This document shows positions 32,021 through 43,231 of a stretch of DNA of 64,000 nt, one piece after another (the first letter of the stretch is position 1; each line of letters starts with the position of its first letter). The notes beneath the pieces are model-generated. The model was not told the DNA's origin. It worked only from the letters and a program-made list of their open reading frames with translations, and ran no database searches. The stretch comes from Clavaria fumosa (lineage: Eukaryota; Basidiomycota; Agaricomycetes; Agaricales; Clavariaceae): positions 2,418,001 to 2,482,000 of the forward strand of contig OX637805.1 in NCBI GenBank assembly GCA_951802425.1, read 5' to 3'. The position numbers and the translations under genes are program-made.

Positions 32021-33174
32021 TGTGAGACATGCCAATGAATCAAGCCTGATCGTACCAGGCGCGCTGCTCCGCTCCATCCGCACCCTGTCCCTGAGAGCCC
32101 CTGGGCAGTCATCTCTTGGGACATTGTTGGGCCTTTCCCCCTCTCACGTGGTCACAATGCGATCCTTGTCATTGTCGACAAGTTTACAAAACGAACTCTC
32201 ATCGAAGCTATTGGCCTTGACCTCACGGGACTTGGTGCTGCTCGGATCCTTCGAGACCAGGTCTTCCGCAACCATGGAGTCCCGCAGAAAGTTGTGAGTG
32301 ACCGGGGAACCCAATTCGTGTCCAGATTCATGAGGGAGTTCTATGGGATGATTGGAGTTAAGGCAAACCTGAGCACTGCCTTCCACCCACAAACAGATGG
32401 ATAGACAGAGCGGGTCAATCAGGAGGTTGAAGTGTATCTCCGGGCCTATGTTGACCATCTGCAGGATGATTGGGCAGAGTGGCTATCCACAGCCGAATTT
32501 GCGCTCAATAACCGTGAGCACTCAGCCACCAGATTCACACCTTTCTATCTGGAGTATGGCTGGCACCCTTGGAATGGTGGTATCCAGCCGCCCTCTGATG
32601 TGAACCCTGCAGCAGACAAGTGGATGGCCAAGCTCACGGAATCCCGAAGAGCAGCCAGGGATGCAATGGGGAAGGCGGCAGATGCGATGAAGGCTAGCTA
32701 TGATAAAGGAAAGCACCCGAGTTGTGAATACTCAAAGGGGGACTTAGTCTGGCTGGATACCCAGAACCTGAAAATGGATCGACCATCCAAGAAGCTTGAC
32801 AACAAGCAGGCGGGACCCTTCACTATTGAAGAGAAGGTTGGACCAGCAGCATACCGACTCAAGCTCCCCCAAGCATGGCGCATTCACCGGGTTTTCAATG
32901 AGTTGCTACTCACCCCATATATTGCTCCCTCTTTCCCTTCCCAGAACTTGCCTCCACCCCCACCCCCCACGATTGACGACGACCACTTGGAGTATGAGGT
33001 GGAGGAAATTCTTGATGTCAAGAAGGTTGGACGGGCAGTGAAGTATTTGGTGAAGTGGTTAGGATACCCTGCAGAGGAGAACCTCGTTGCAACCTCACTA
33101 ACGTTGCACTGTTGCTCTGGGACTTCTTCCAGCAATACCCTGACAAGGCGAAGTTGGCAGGTCGAGACGCCCAG
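32021..33174 (+). pseudogene. gypsy A integrase core and chromodomain
   Basis: From the Cys half of the zinc finger (CETCQ) through PESPWAVISWDIVGPFPLSR, NAILVIVDKFTKR, SDRGTQFVSRFMREFYGM and FHPQTDG, then a TAG at 32403, NQEVEVYLRAYVDHLQDDW and AEFALNNREHSATRFTPFYL. The C-terminal chromodomain is YEVEEILDVKKVGRAVKYLV and KWLGYPAEEN, followed after a frameshift by WDFFQQYPDKAKLAGRD. Asp, Asp and Glu of the DDE core are placed normally. Stops at about 32035 and 32403 and the late frameshift inactivate it. Confidence 0.88.
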
Positions 33175-33191
33175 CCTTAAGAGGGGGGTGA

Positions 33192-33472
33192 TGTCAGGAT
33201 AGCTTACGTAAGCAGGTTGGAAAGGCCAAGAAAGGATCGCAAAAGAGTTGCGGGAAGTTTGCGGACAAGTCACGTGACCCAGATGGGTGGTGGATTACAT
33301 AATGGGAAAATCACGTGATGCACGGGGTCCGAGCGTGCGAACGCCGGCAACTCCCAAAGTGTTCGCTATATATACCACGTCGCTTTCTTACTTGTACCCT
33401 TTTCCCCTTATGTTAGTATCGTCATCATCGACCTTACATTAAGTTGTGTGAACCGTGAGACTAAGTCTGACA
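33192..33472 (+). repeat. 3' LTR of gypsy A
   Basis: 281 bp. It matches the 5' LTR apart from scattered transitions and a 24-bp deletion between two ATCACGTGA copies. The TCACGTGA at 33311-33318 is the single remaining copy. GATGC follows at 33473-33477. Confidence 0.92.
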
Positions 33473-33477
33473 GATGC

Positions 33478-33896
33478 TGCCCCTCCTACTCAGGGTGGAA
33501 CTCCCCTCAGCTGTCATCTCCTCTGCCATCCCCTGCACTGGCTATGGTGGCTCTCCCAGATGTTGAGGGGGAGCCTATCCAGGCTGAAGAGTCTCTTCTG
33601 CCTCCCAAGGGGGATGGAATCAGGGTCTGAGGACCCAAATGTTGAATCTTGCATTTGACATAATACATAGTTTTCCTGGTTCAGAACTGGTTTTTGTTTT
33701 ACTTAGCAGTTTCGATTCCATAACCCAGTTCCTATGGTTGTCATGAGCAAGGAGCATCTCCTTGTTCTTGACTGCCATTGGAACTCCTGGTTTCTTTGCT
33801 TATGTTTCGTGGTTGTCCTTTAATCGAATTGCCTTTGCCTTGTTTGTCCTGATTATGTAACCAGCTTCATCATTCTTCCCATGACAGGATCCCCCT
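33478..33896 (-). repeat. Probable 3' LTR of gypsy B, plus older ORF remnant
   Basis: On the minus strand, a purine tract (TTTGAAGGGGGATCC) is followed at 33896 by TGTCATGGGAAG, the expected start of a 3' LTR for the gypsy B fragment. Its end cannot be set because no partner LTR is in the window. The left part (33478-33630) carries a plus-strand open stretch (ALAMVALPDVEGEPIQAEES) that may belong to the ORF remnant at 27409-27547. Confidence 0.45.
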
Positions 33897-35427
33897 TCAA
33901 AGTTCCACTGGAGCTTTGTGAGGATGAGTTTGTCTTCAAGACAGCCACTGGAACTGTGGATGGCTGTCATGGAAGAATACTATGGCTTCCTCGGCACATG
34001 TGAGATTCTCTAGGGACTCCCAGGTATTGTCAGAGTCTGGGTATCCTTCCCATTTGACCAGGTACTGCTTTTGCCTCCACCAAAGTCATCCATCTAGGAT
34101 TTTCTCCATGCCATACTCTTCCTCTCCTTCGATTTCCACCAGTGGGGGTCATGCATTCTTGTCATCCCCTTTGTATGGTGCTAGCAATGCCACATGGAAG
34201 GTCGGATGGATTCTCATGGTGGGTGGTAGCTTCAGTCAGTATGCAGTACTGCTGATCTTCTCTTCCACTTTGTATGGTCCTAGCCATTTGTCCGCCAGGG
34301 TTTTGCTTGGTGCTGTGGTTTCCAGGTCTCTGGCATCCAACATCACCATCTCCCTTTTGTTGTACTCAGGGGTTGGTTGATGCTTTCGATTGTAGTGACA
34401 CTTCATCTGTTCCTTACTCATTGCTAGTGCCGCCCTGAGCTCTTGCTGGGCTTCATTGAGGTTATTAGCAATCTCTTCTGCTTGTGGGGTCTTCACATCT
34501 TTCTCTGTGAAGGTCATTCATGGGTGGTAGCCTTGTGTGGCAAGAATGGTGACATCTTGGTGGAGGCATTCACTGAGTTGTTATGCACAAACTCGGCCAT
34601 TGGGATATAGTCAGCCCAATCTTCCTGTCAGTACTTGCAGAATAGTCAGAGGTACTGCTTCAGTTCTTGATTGACCCTCTCAGTCTGCCCATCAGTCTGT
34701 GGGTGGTAGGCGGTTGAGTATGCTCCTTCTGTTCACAGCCCCTTGAAGATCCCTTGCAACAGGTGGGAAGTAAACTGTGCCCTCAGTCTGAGATCATTAC
34801 ATCTGGTGTGCTGTGCAGTTTCCAGATGTGTTTCAGGTAAAGATTGACTGTCTCCTCTGTTGTTGGGACCTTAGGAAGTGGAACGAAATGTGCTTCCTTG
34901 GAAAACAGGTCCACAACCACCCACACTGCAGTGTTCCCTCGTGATTCTGGTAGTTCCACTATGAAGTCGTTGGACACAACCTTCCAGGGCCCTTCTGGCA
35001 CCCCTAATGGTTGTAGCTGTCCAACTGCCCTCTGTGGTCGTACCTTCTTTCATTGGCACACGTCACACTCCCTTGTGTACTTCTTGACATCTTGGAACAT
35101 CCTGGGCCACCAATAATTTCTCATAATTAACTCCTGCATCTGATGGTTCCCCAGGTGTCCTGCTTCCAGGGTGTCATGATGTTGTCATAACACTTCTTCC
35201 CTTAGTCCTTCTCCTTTTGGGACATAGAGCCTCTCTCGATTCCACAGCACTCCCTGCTCATATTTCCAGTCTCGGGATTCCTTTCTGATCTCTTGTCTGA
35301 TACGTTGGGTTTTTGGGTCCTTCTCCCCTGCCTCTTTGATCTGAATGATCAATGGGTCATCAGTTTGCACTTGCCCTACTCCCAATCGCAGCACTCGGAC
35401 TTGTTGATTGTCGGTCATAGATGCTGT
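33897..35427 (-). pseudogene. gypsy B integrase and chromodomain fragment
   Basis: Minus-strand pieces in order: the linker TDNQQVRVLRLGVGQVQTDD with WKYEQGVLWNRERLYVP (35418-35185); a zinc finger (AGHLGNHQMQELIMRNYWWP, CDVCQ); the integrase core (PWKVVSNDFIVELPESRGNT, DLFSKEAHFVPLPKVPTTEE); a C-terminal domain (KQMKCHYNRKH-like, ADKWLGPYKVEEKIS); and a chromodomain (QYLVKWEGYPDSDNTWESLE). Stops separate most pieces. It lacks gag, protease and reverse transcriptase and is a different family from gypsy A and from the element at 1-5160. Confidence 0.85.
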
Positions 35428-36258
35428 AAATAAAATTCCGGGCCTTGGGCACTCAGGATTTCTTCGATCTCTTAGCAGTCCTGTCCTCTCAGGCTGCTCT
35501 CTAGGTACTTAGGTATTTATAGAACTCTTATTCTATAAAGCTGTTTGCTAGCATGGGGCCCAAATGGTGTCCCAGGTGGTCGCTCCACAACTCCTAATGA
35601 GTTGCCCGTGCGCCCTTCTGACAATGGTCACAGAGCAAGGGCCCTGTCCACTGGACCAGGAAACTACAGAAAGACTATGTAGAGGGCCTTTCCTTGCCCT
35701 GTACACTACACGATTCACTGGTACGTAGCTGTAAAACAAAGATCCGGGCCTTGGGCACTCGGTATCACTTGGGGAGGGTTACAGTAGACTTCCTCTGGGT
35801 CTGGTCATGTGTATCTACACACAGTAAAAATTTCACACGGTTCTGTTGCACACCATGGGCAGGGTAAAGAGAAAGAGGATGAGGGGGATAAGCTGTCACA
35901 GAGTGTGACAGTTTGAGATAGGGGTCCAGGCTAGCCGGGTTAGGACACGGGGCTAGGGCGGACAGGGGTTGATGTTAGTATTGTGTCAGACTTAGTCTCA
36001 CAGTTCACACAACTTAACGTAAGGTCGATGATGACGATACTAACATAAGGGGAAAAGGGCACAAGTAAGAAAAGGACGAAGTATATATAGTGAGCGCTTC
36101 GGGAGTTGCTGGCATTCCCACGCTCGGACCCCGTGCGTCACGTGATGCGCTCAGGCCCGGGTCACATGATTTTCCCATTACATAATCCACCACCCATTCT
36201 AACTCTTTCGCAATCCTTTCTTGGCCTTTCCAACCTGCTTATGTAAGCAATCCTGACA
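35428..36258 (-). mobile_element. gypsy A LTR plus leader, inverted, fused to gypsy B fragment
   Basis: 36258-35994 is a 265-bp gypsy A LTR in minus orientation (TGTCAGGATTG start, GTCTGACA end). 35993-35428 is its leader, matching 27918-28478 including both direct repeats and the A-box-like motif. The match stops exactly after TTTACAGC, the end of the second direct repeat, where gypsy B linker sequence begins. Read on the minus strand the whole is A-LTR, A-leader, B-pol, B-LTR: a chimera. No target duplication was found to flank it. Confidence 0.85.
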
Positions 36259-37302
36259 CCCTTGCAGTTCCACATGAGATAGAACCATTCACAGGACAGA
36301 GTATTTCAATTCCCTATTTTACTTACACAAGTTGCTGGAAGTCCGTGGGTTTAGAACCACTTGTAGACTAGTACTATTGGTTGCCAGCCATTGTCCAATC
36401 TAGGACTTGCCTGTTGATTTCAAACATCTCAGAAGCAAATTTTTAGTTTTTATAACCTTGGTAGAAATTCAATTCAGCACACAAAAACTAAATTTGATAT
36501 GTTCTGCAACTACAGCAATTGAGAATGATCCTCCCAACTTCTGACAAAACCAAAAGACCTCACTTCTAAATGATGACTTCATCCCCTATGTGACCTGGCA
36601 TATTATGCAAACTAAATTGGTGATTTTTTGCCATGTCACCATTCTGGGTAAGGTGCAGCCCAGGAGAGTCTGAGAGAGTGCAGACTATCACCACATGATG
36701 AACATTGATCAGCTTTGGCAGAGGAGCAGTGTGATGAATCTGGTTTCAATTATGGTGCCAGAACCATTGCAAGCAAGGGAACTGGTTCAGATGTCAGGTT
36801 CTTGCCTTCTGGGCTTGATCCCTTCCAAATTCAGTGTACACCAGATTTGTGACAACCTACGGTTGTAGTTGTACAGTAAGTCCCTGATGCTCCTGAAGGC
36901 ATGACCCCATTCATCTCTGAAATTGAATCCCAAGTACAGAGGCAAGGCATGCAGAATGAACCTTACCACATGTTGGAGGCATCAATGTCAATTTTCATGA
37001 GGTGTATTTTATCAATATAGATTGACGGGATACTGGGGCACACGGCAAAACTCACTGTTCTACATTTACAAGACAACCAGGGCATAGAAATCAACTATCA
37101 ACTCGAGAGCAAGCAAGGGAATCATGGGCATGAACCATCGTGCTAGATTGGCCATGCCTGTTGTATAGTTAGCACCAAGGTATCACCAAGTCCGCTTGTG
37201 GAAGAAAAAAGGGCATAACACTGAACGACGAGAAAAACGCGCAAGTTGCGCTCGGCCCTAGGCAACGAGCACTTGTTCCCTCCTACACATACATACACGT
37301 CG
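36259..37302. other. Intergenic, no identified gene
   Basis: About 1 kb of CpG-poor sequence between the gypsy chimera and the first HMG-box gene. A 60-codon minus-strand frame (36969-36787) shows no known motif. The right half, with more CpG from about 37200, probably includes the HMG gene 3' UTR. Confidence 0.45.
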
Positions 37303-39196
37303 TCACACAAATTGCAATCCGGTCGTCTCTATTCCTCCATGTCGGCCGAACTCCTGGGCCAAGCGCTGATAGAGCTGCAGGTTCCTGATATATCTCATGT
37401 TCAGACCGTCGAGATCATTGGGACCGATGCTGCTGGGGTCCCCGTCGATGACGACGCCGCGACCGCCACGCAGAACGTGCGCGTTGACTTGGTCGGCGCT
37501 GTTCGAGTACGGTGATGATTTGTCAGGCGAGACGGCGCTCACACCCGCCCACCCGCGGAGGGTTGAGTAAGAAGATGTGTACCCGCAGGGATGAGCATAG
37601 AGCTCGCAGTCTTCGTTAGGATAGACCGAAGGAGGCGCATATTTGGAGGGTGCACATACGTCGGCATCGGGGTCGACGATGCTCGGGAACATAGTCGTCG
37701 GTAAGACTGGAGTTTCAGGCACTTCGCGCTCCATGTAGGAGAAAGATTGCTGCTGCTGTTGCGGGCAATCAATTTGAGCAAACAGAGTTGAGTTGTGGTA
37801 GTGAAGCAACGGGCATCTCACACTTTCCCAAAGAGAATCTCCATACGTCGTAGGAGATGCGAGGGATTGCTCGTATCCATGATGCTCGTGGGCTCCACCA
37901 TACTCCATGTGCTGCTTGTCAGAAAACACAAAGAACCGGGCGACTGGCGACTGGCAAAACTGCGACTCTGTGGGAGAGGAGGGGTCTTGAAAGTCCGGCC
38001 TGCGGACAGCGCCTGTCGCATCAGCGCAGTGCGCGCGAAACATGGACGCGGGAGCAGACAGAGAGCGTCTAAACATTGAGTCGAGAGGCACTTTGAAACG
38101 CGCCTCAGAGACGCGTCCAGGCGTCTGAGAGCGAGGGGCAGGGTAGAACGCCGGAGCCAAAGAGTCGCCGTCCGCCCTACTCATATAGGTAGTCAACCCG
38201 CCTAGTCCTGCAGCGCTCTTGTCAAAGGTAGTTTTGACGTCGATGCTAATGGGCCCCAGCCCCGGCCCCGTCTGCAAGATCTGTTCGGCCTTCTTGTCCG
38301 ATTGCTGGATCGAGTCCTTCCTATCGCCATACAGAGCAATGCCTACATCAGCGAGACTCGTGTTGTCGAGGTTGTTCCCGTTGCACTCCCATGCCCTGAC
38401 AGCAGCCGCAAGAGCCGAGCCTTTCTTGCCTTCCACGAGCAAATCCGCGATCTTCGCGCACCTCTTTTCTTTCTCTTCGGCATTGTCGTCTTTGACCTTC
38501 CTGCCATGGCTCGTCCGCCTCCGATGAGTGCCTCCTCCGTCCTTCGTCTTGAGCTTGGCGAGCGCGTTGGCAGGTCTGAAACGCCAGTCGGGGTAGCGCT
38601 TCCTATGCTCTGCTAGAGCGACGAGGGCCTTCGCTTCCCAGATCTTCCGCTCCTCGCGGGGAAGGGATTTCCATAGCATGCCTGGAAGTTGTTTATGAAC
38701 ATCCAGGGGTGACGGTTGTGCACAGACACGACACGGGAGACGAGACACGTACCTACGATCTTAGACAGTGTGCTGTGATTCCCTTCAACCTTGCCTGGCA
38801 CTTGCTGGCTGCGGATGAACGACGATCGGAAGAGAATGAACGCGTTGGGCGGGCGGGGGATGTACGAAGAGTCTCGTTTCTTGGCGTGCGACGCTTTGGG
38901 ACTGGCAGGCGAGCATTCCGACTCGATTACGTGGAGGGTGGGCGAAAGAGAGGCGGTTTGCTCTGGCGAAAGCACCTCGAAGGACGTGGGATCGGTGCTG
39001 TAGGTTATGGGAATCATGTCGGTCGAGAACGTGAACGTCATTGAGCCGGGGTTCTCAACGAGCGGCGGCATGCCATCTAGGGTAATAGGTCGAGATAAAT
39101 GATCGTTCAGCAAAAGTGATCAGCCAGAACAAAGTTGGACTGACCGTCATCGTCAGCGTCGTCGAGAACGGGGTCGTGGACGCGGATCGCGGGCAT
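37303..39196 (-). CDS. HMG-box transcription factor 1
   Basis: Three exons, 39196-39145, 39076-38753 and 38681-37303, join in phase to 584 residues. A MATA-HMG type box lies at about residues 89-160: YIPRPPNAFILFRSSFI, then KIVGMLWKSLPREERKIW (spanning the second intron) and EHRKRYPDWRFRP. The intron within the box and the RPPNAFILFR signature are typical of fungal sequence-specific HMG factors of the mating-type/Ste11 group. The rest is low-complexity Ser/Pro/Tyr-rich, with basic stretches (THRRRTSHGRKVKDD) after the box. Start 39196 (MPAIRVHDPVLDD) has a counterpart in the second HMG gene. Target genes are unknown. Confidence 0.88.
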
Positions 39197-40888
39197 CTCT
39201 AGTAGAGATGATGGGCGCGTGTAGGACTGGGGAAAGAGTGAACACTGGGTGGGTTGGAGGATGTAAGGTTGGATGGCAAAGTTAATGTATCCGATAGCCA
39301 GGAAGGGATGGATTGTACTCTGTGGTTTGCGGCGTTTGTGCCTCTTGGGGACTGGGGACGGAAGTGGCGCAAGATGAAGGACGACGAATGCGCCGCCGTT
39401 GTCTACAAAGATTTCTTCTCTTTCTCTCTTTTTCTAAGAATATTATTTCTGTTGTCGAAGATGGAAGTGAACACGACAACAAGGGCGTTGAGCTCAGAGC
39501 CACGATGAAGGCGATGATGAGTGGTACGAGAGCTGACGAGCGCTGTCTTCCCCCCACCCAAGACTGCGTTGATCTCTTACCCAATACGGTTTAGCCAGGG
39601 ACACGGGCTATTATTCGCCATTATGCCGGGCAAGGCAAGTCATTCATCCGCGTTCCCAATTGTTTTCATCGATGCACATGGCAATAGCTAACCGCAGATT
39701 TGGGGCCACGTTCGAGTGCCACTCAACCACGCTGTCCCTTGATAACTCATTGTCATCGGCACCAGCGCAAACCGTTTCGTTTTCTTACACCTATAAAGAC
39801 AGCGACGTTATTCCGCCATCACCCTAGAAAGAAGAAGAAAAAAAAAAAGAAGGTCACAGGCACCGAGCACAATGTGTACACGGCGTAGGACGCAGAAGCC
39901 TCGAAGGGCAGCTCAACGAACCGTTGCTCAACCCACGACGTTGCTTGTCCCGTTTTAACCGCGGAACAGAAATCTGACGCGCAGTGAGCCTTTCCGACTC
40001 GCCCATTCTTTGTGAAATGAAAGCAACAAATGGCACCCGAGCCTAGTGTTGATGCGCTCTGTCACTTATTCTTCTGCATCACAGGCTGCACGGATTTGCA
40101 CCTACCGGCGGCTACAGTTCATCATTGACAGTGCGCCGCTCTTGCTTCGGTCATGATAGGCGCAGCATCACATCCATACTGACCCAACATGCTCAATGCA
40201 TCGCATGCTTGTTTTCATTTGTTCTGGTAACGAGGTGTGCGCGGTAGTCAGCAGATCGAAAGTGGCGTACAGCAGAAATTTTCACGGAGCGCTCGCCGCA
40301 TCCTAACGATATTGATCCCCTTGTCCTTGAAGAAGGAAATGGTTCTGCCCAACGACGCTATGGGTTTCAACTAGTATCCCAAATGCCCGTTTTCCTTTTC
40401 CCAGCTCGGGCCGCTGACCATTTTTATGTTCCCGCGCCACCTAAAAACCCTTCATTTTCTCACCTTTTTTTTTTGCAATCGTTATCGATCAACAACTGTC
40501 CGGGTGCCTCATGTTTCGGCTGGCGGGCATATGAGCGGCACCAATAGAACCCACTTATCACTTCACCGAACCTACGCTCTTATAGTCACAATCCATCGCC
40601 GTCTGTGAAATACGTCGCGGGTAAGATGACCCAAATCCCACGCTGATATGGAGGGCCTGTGTTTATGCCAGCGAAGCAGTTGCCGCGGAATGGCAAGCAG
40701 TGATAGGCTGAGTCGTTGATTAGAGGGCTGCCTTGCCATCTCTCTGATAACAAAGGAACGTAACGGTAGACCGTAAACCGAATTGGTTGGCTGCTGTGGT
40801 GTTGTTCATGTGTATTTGTCACTCTTGATCGAGTCACATTATCTCCAGCTTTGAGCGCGTCGAGGGAACATTACAAGAATCGTGCTCA
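39197..40888. promoter_or_regulatory. Divergent intergenic region, HMG factor 1 / PRO1
   Basis: 1.7 kb between two divergent starts. No gene-like frame. An A-rich tract (AAAAAAAAAAAG) lies at about 39839-39850 and poly-T at 40461-40476. Its length suggests a long regulatory or 5' UTR region for the HMG gene. I see no decisive TATA element. Confidence 0.45.
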
Positions 40889-42624
40889 ATGGCACGTCCT
40901 CGCCATGCGGCGTCGCTAACCGTCGTGATCAAGCTGGGTGCGTTTCCTGAGCACTCGCGTCGCTTTACATCTGAGAAACGGCCATACAAGGGTCTACTTC
41001 AATCATACATGAAGCGACGCGCCGTCCGCTGCTGTCCACCTTATCCCGCGTTGTGGAAGCTGTCGTGGATCTCCGGACCCAAGGACACAAAGTCGTCATA
41101 GTCAGCTCAGGTGCAATCGCAGTAGGCTTGAAGCGCATGGATTTCCCTGCAAAGCCTAAAACCCTGTCAGGGGTACAAGTAAGCTTGTGCAAGAAATACG
41201 AAGTCACTCCGCACTCAAATCAGACGCATTTGAGGCTCTGGCCGCCGTCGGGCAAGGACGTTTGATCGGAATGTGGGACAATCTGTTCAACCAGTTGGGG
41301 CAGCCCATTGCACAGATCCTCCTGACGCGCGGCGACATTTCTGACGTGGGTTGTGACTCTGAGTTAACGTTGCGAGGCTACGCTGACCCCGTGCATCAAG
41401 CGAACGAGGTATCTCAACGCGGTGAATACGTTCAAGGAATTATTGTCAATGGGCGTCGTTCCCATCGTTAATGAGAATGACACGATATCCGTCAGCGTAT
41501 GAACTTCTCGCGTCCCCGTAGCCGACACGGCTAGCTCATGACAAGTGTGATGCCTTAGGAGATCAAATTCGGTGACAACGACACGTTGTCGGCGATCACA
41601 TCATCTATGATACAAGCCGACTTTCTTTTCTTGCTCAGCGACGTGGATGGGCTGTACACATCAAACCCTCGAAACGACCCATCCGCGAAGCTCATCCAAG
41701 TGGTCTCATCGGTCGAGACGATACGAAATCAAGGTATGACACGCTCCCGAATGCTGCATTTCTGCTCAAATATCTCCTAGTCAACACTGTAACGCTCGGG
41801 TCAAGCTTGGGGACAGGAGGAATGCGTACGAAACTCATTGCCGCCGAAATTGCGACAGGCGCAGGCGTGACGACCATCATCACATCGAGCAGCAACCCTG
41901 AGAACATCTCGCGCATTTTGGAGCACCACCGCTCCTCCGACGGCACGCCTTCTCGTATCGCCCAAGACGCGGTGATCCCAGGCGTTCCGCACACGATGTT
42001 TTTGCCGTCGACCAGCCCGCTGCGCGACCTCAAGTCGTGGACAGCACATACGCTGTATCCGGCGGGCGGCGTCGTTATAGACGCTGGCGCCCACCATGTG
42101 CTCTCCCGCCGGGAATCCGGCGGGCGACTCCTTCCTGCGGGTGTCCTCGAGGTGAGAGGTGCATTTGCCTCGGGGCAAGCGGTTCGTATCCTTGCGCTCC
42201 GCCGATCTCGTGGCGACGACGCAGCGACGAAGTCGCCTTCCACCGAGATTCTTACGCCGCAAACGTCGCCCATTATATCAGCGCCCGATACCTCGACTTC
42301 CTCATTCTGTGTCCCGACATCTCCGAAGGACGGAAGCCGAAATCCATCCGCCCAAGTAGCGGATGATCGCAGTGCGATGGATGATGCAAAACGGATGACA
42401 GATGAAGATATCATAGAGGTCGGCCGAGGACTTGCCAATTACAACTCGGAGCAAATTGCCCGAGTCAAAGGCCTGAACAGGTGCACATTCATGCAGATGA
42501 ACCATCACATCCCGTGCCTGACTCAATATGCTGCAGCTCATATATTTCTCAACATTTGGGTTATGCCGATTCAGAATATGTCGTCGAGAATATTACTATT
42601 CAGGCGCCTGCCACGCAATCTTAG
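40889..42624 (+). CDS. PRO1: Glutamate 5-kinase with PUA domain (proline biosynthesis)
   Basis: Phosphorylates glutamate to gamma-glutamyl phosphate, the first step of proline synthesis. Seven exons (40889-40937, 40991-41178, 41235-41345, 41401-41496, 41559-41733, 41781-42480, 42537-42624) give 468 residues. The amino-acid kinase fold shows [87 protein letters not shown] and [20 protein letters not shown]. The C-terminal PUA domain includes [14 protein letters not shown] and [23 protein letters not shown] sequence (here [19 protein letters not shown]). An insert of about 60 Ser/Thr-rich residues interrupts the PUA domain. Proline feedback inhibition is expected from the family. Confidence 0.94.
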
Positions 42625-43231
42625 TTTACTGTAAATCTTGCTTGAGCCCATGAATTTGAACTGCATCTATCCCGAGTCCATGATTCTTACCAGTATTCCT
42701 CGTGAAACGCTTGTTCTGAGATAATGAAGAGCATCCGTATGATGCCAAGATGTCTATACCTCCGCCCAATCAATTTCAGAGGCCAGGATACCCGAGCTAT
42801 GTCAATGCTAGGCTAACGGTGATGCGTCGGAGATCATCGATCATGAGGCTGTGCATGGTGATAAATTTCAAAGTGGAAAGCACAAAGTACTGCCGTAGTA
42901 CAACAAATTATGCCAAGACATTGCATTCGCATCGCCCCCATCATCACCGCAACGCAAGCGGCACACACGCGTGATGCTTATGTTGGAGGGCGGGCGCTTT
43001 TTCTCGTTCTCTCTCCTTGATTCCAGACCTCGACAGACGGACTTCTGACGCAGCAAAGTTCGCTCTTCTTCTCTTGCATCGAGAGTGCCGATCTACATCT
43101 CAGCACTTTTTATCTGACTCGTTGCGACAGTTGTCACGCTGTTGCGAATAAGCGCCGACTCCCACCTCCTCTGTTCTGCCGGTTCAAACAAATTTTTCTA
43201 CTGAGCCGCGGGCCTCTCGAGACGACGCCCC
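42625..43231. other. Intergenic, PRO1 to membrane protein gene
   Basis: About 600 bp in tandem (plus/plus) arrangement, containing the PRO1 3' end and the promoter of the next gene. No gene-like frame or clear TATA box was seen; TTTTTATCTG near 43108 is AT-rich. Confidence 0.4.

Larger units (their letters stand above)
27613..33472 (+). mobile_element. Ty3/gypsy chromovirus-type element (gypsy A) with inverted RT segment
   Basis: LTRs 27613-27917 and 33192-33472 (ends TGTCAGGAT and GTCTGACA) are flanked by GATGC (27608-27612, 33473-33477). Plus-strand gag, protease, integrase core and chromodomain are present. The reverse transcriptase/RNase H block (about 30309-32020) lies on the minus strand, an internal inversion that splits the integrase zinc finger. 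A polypurine tract (AAGAGGGGGG) precedes the 3' LTR. Scattered stops and frameshifts show that it is dead. Confidence 0.92.

Noticed and set aside
41807..42438. Long ORFs on the minus strand opposite PRO1 exon 6
   Set aside because: Antisense shadows of the kinase/PUA exon; no splice logic or domain.
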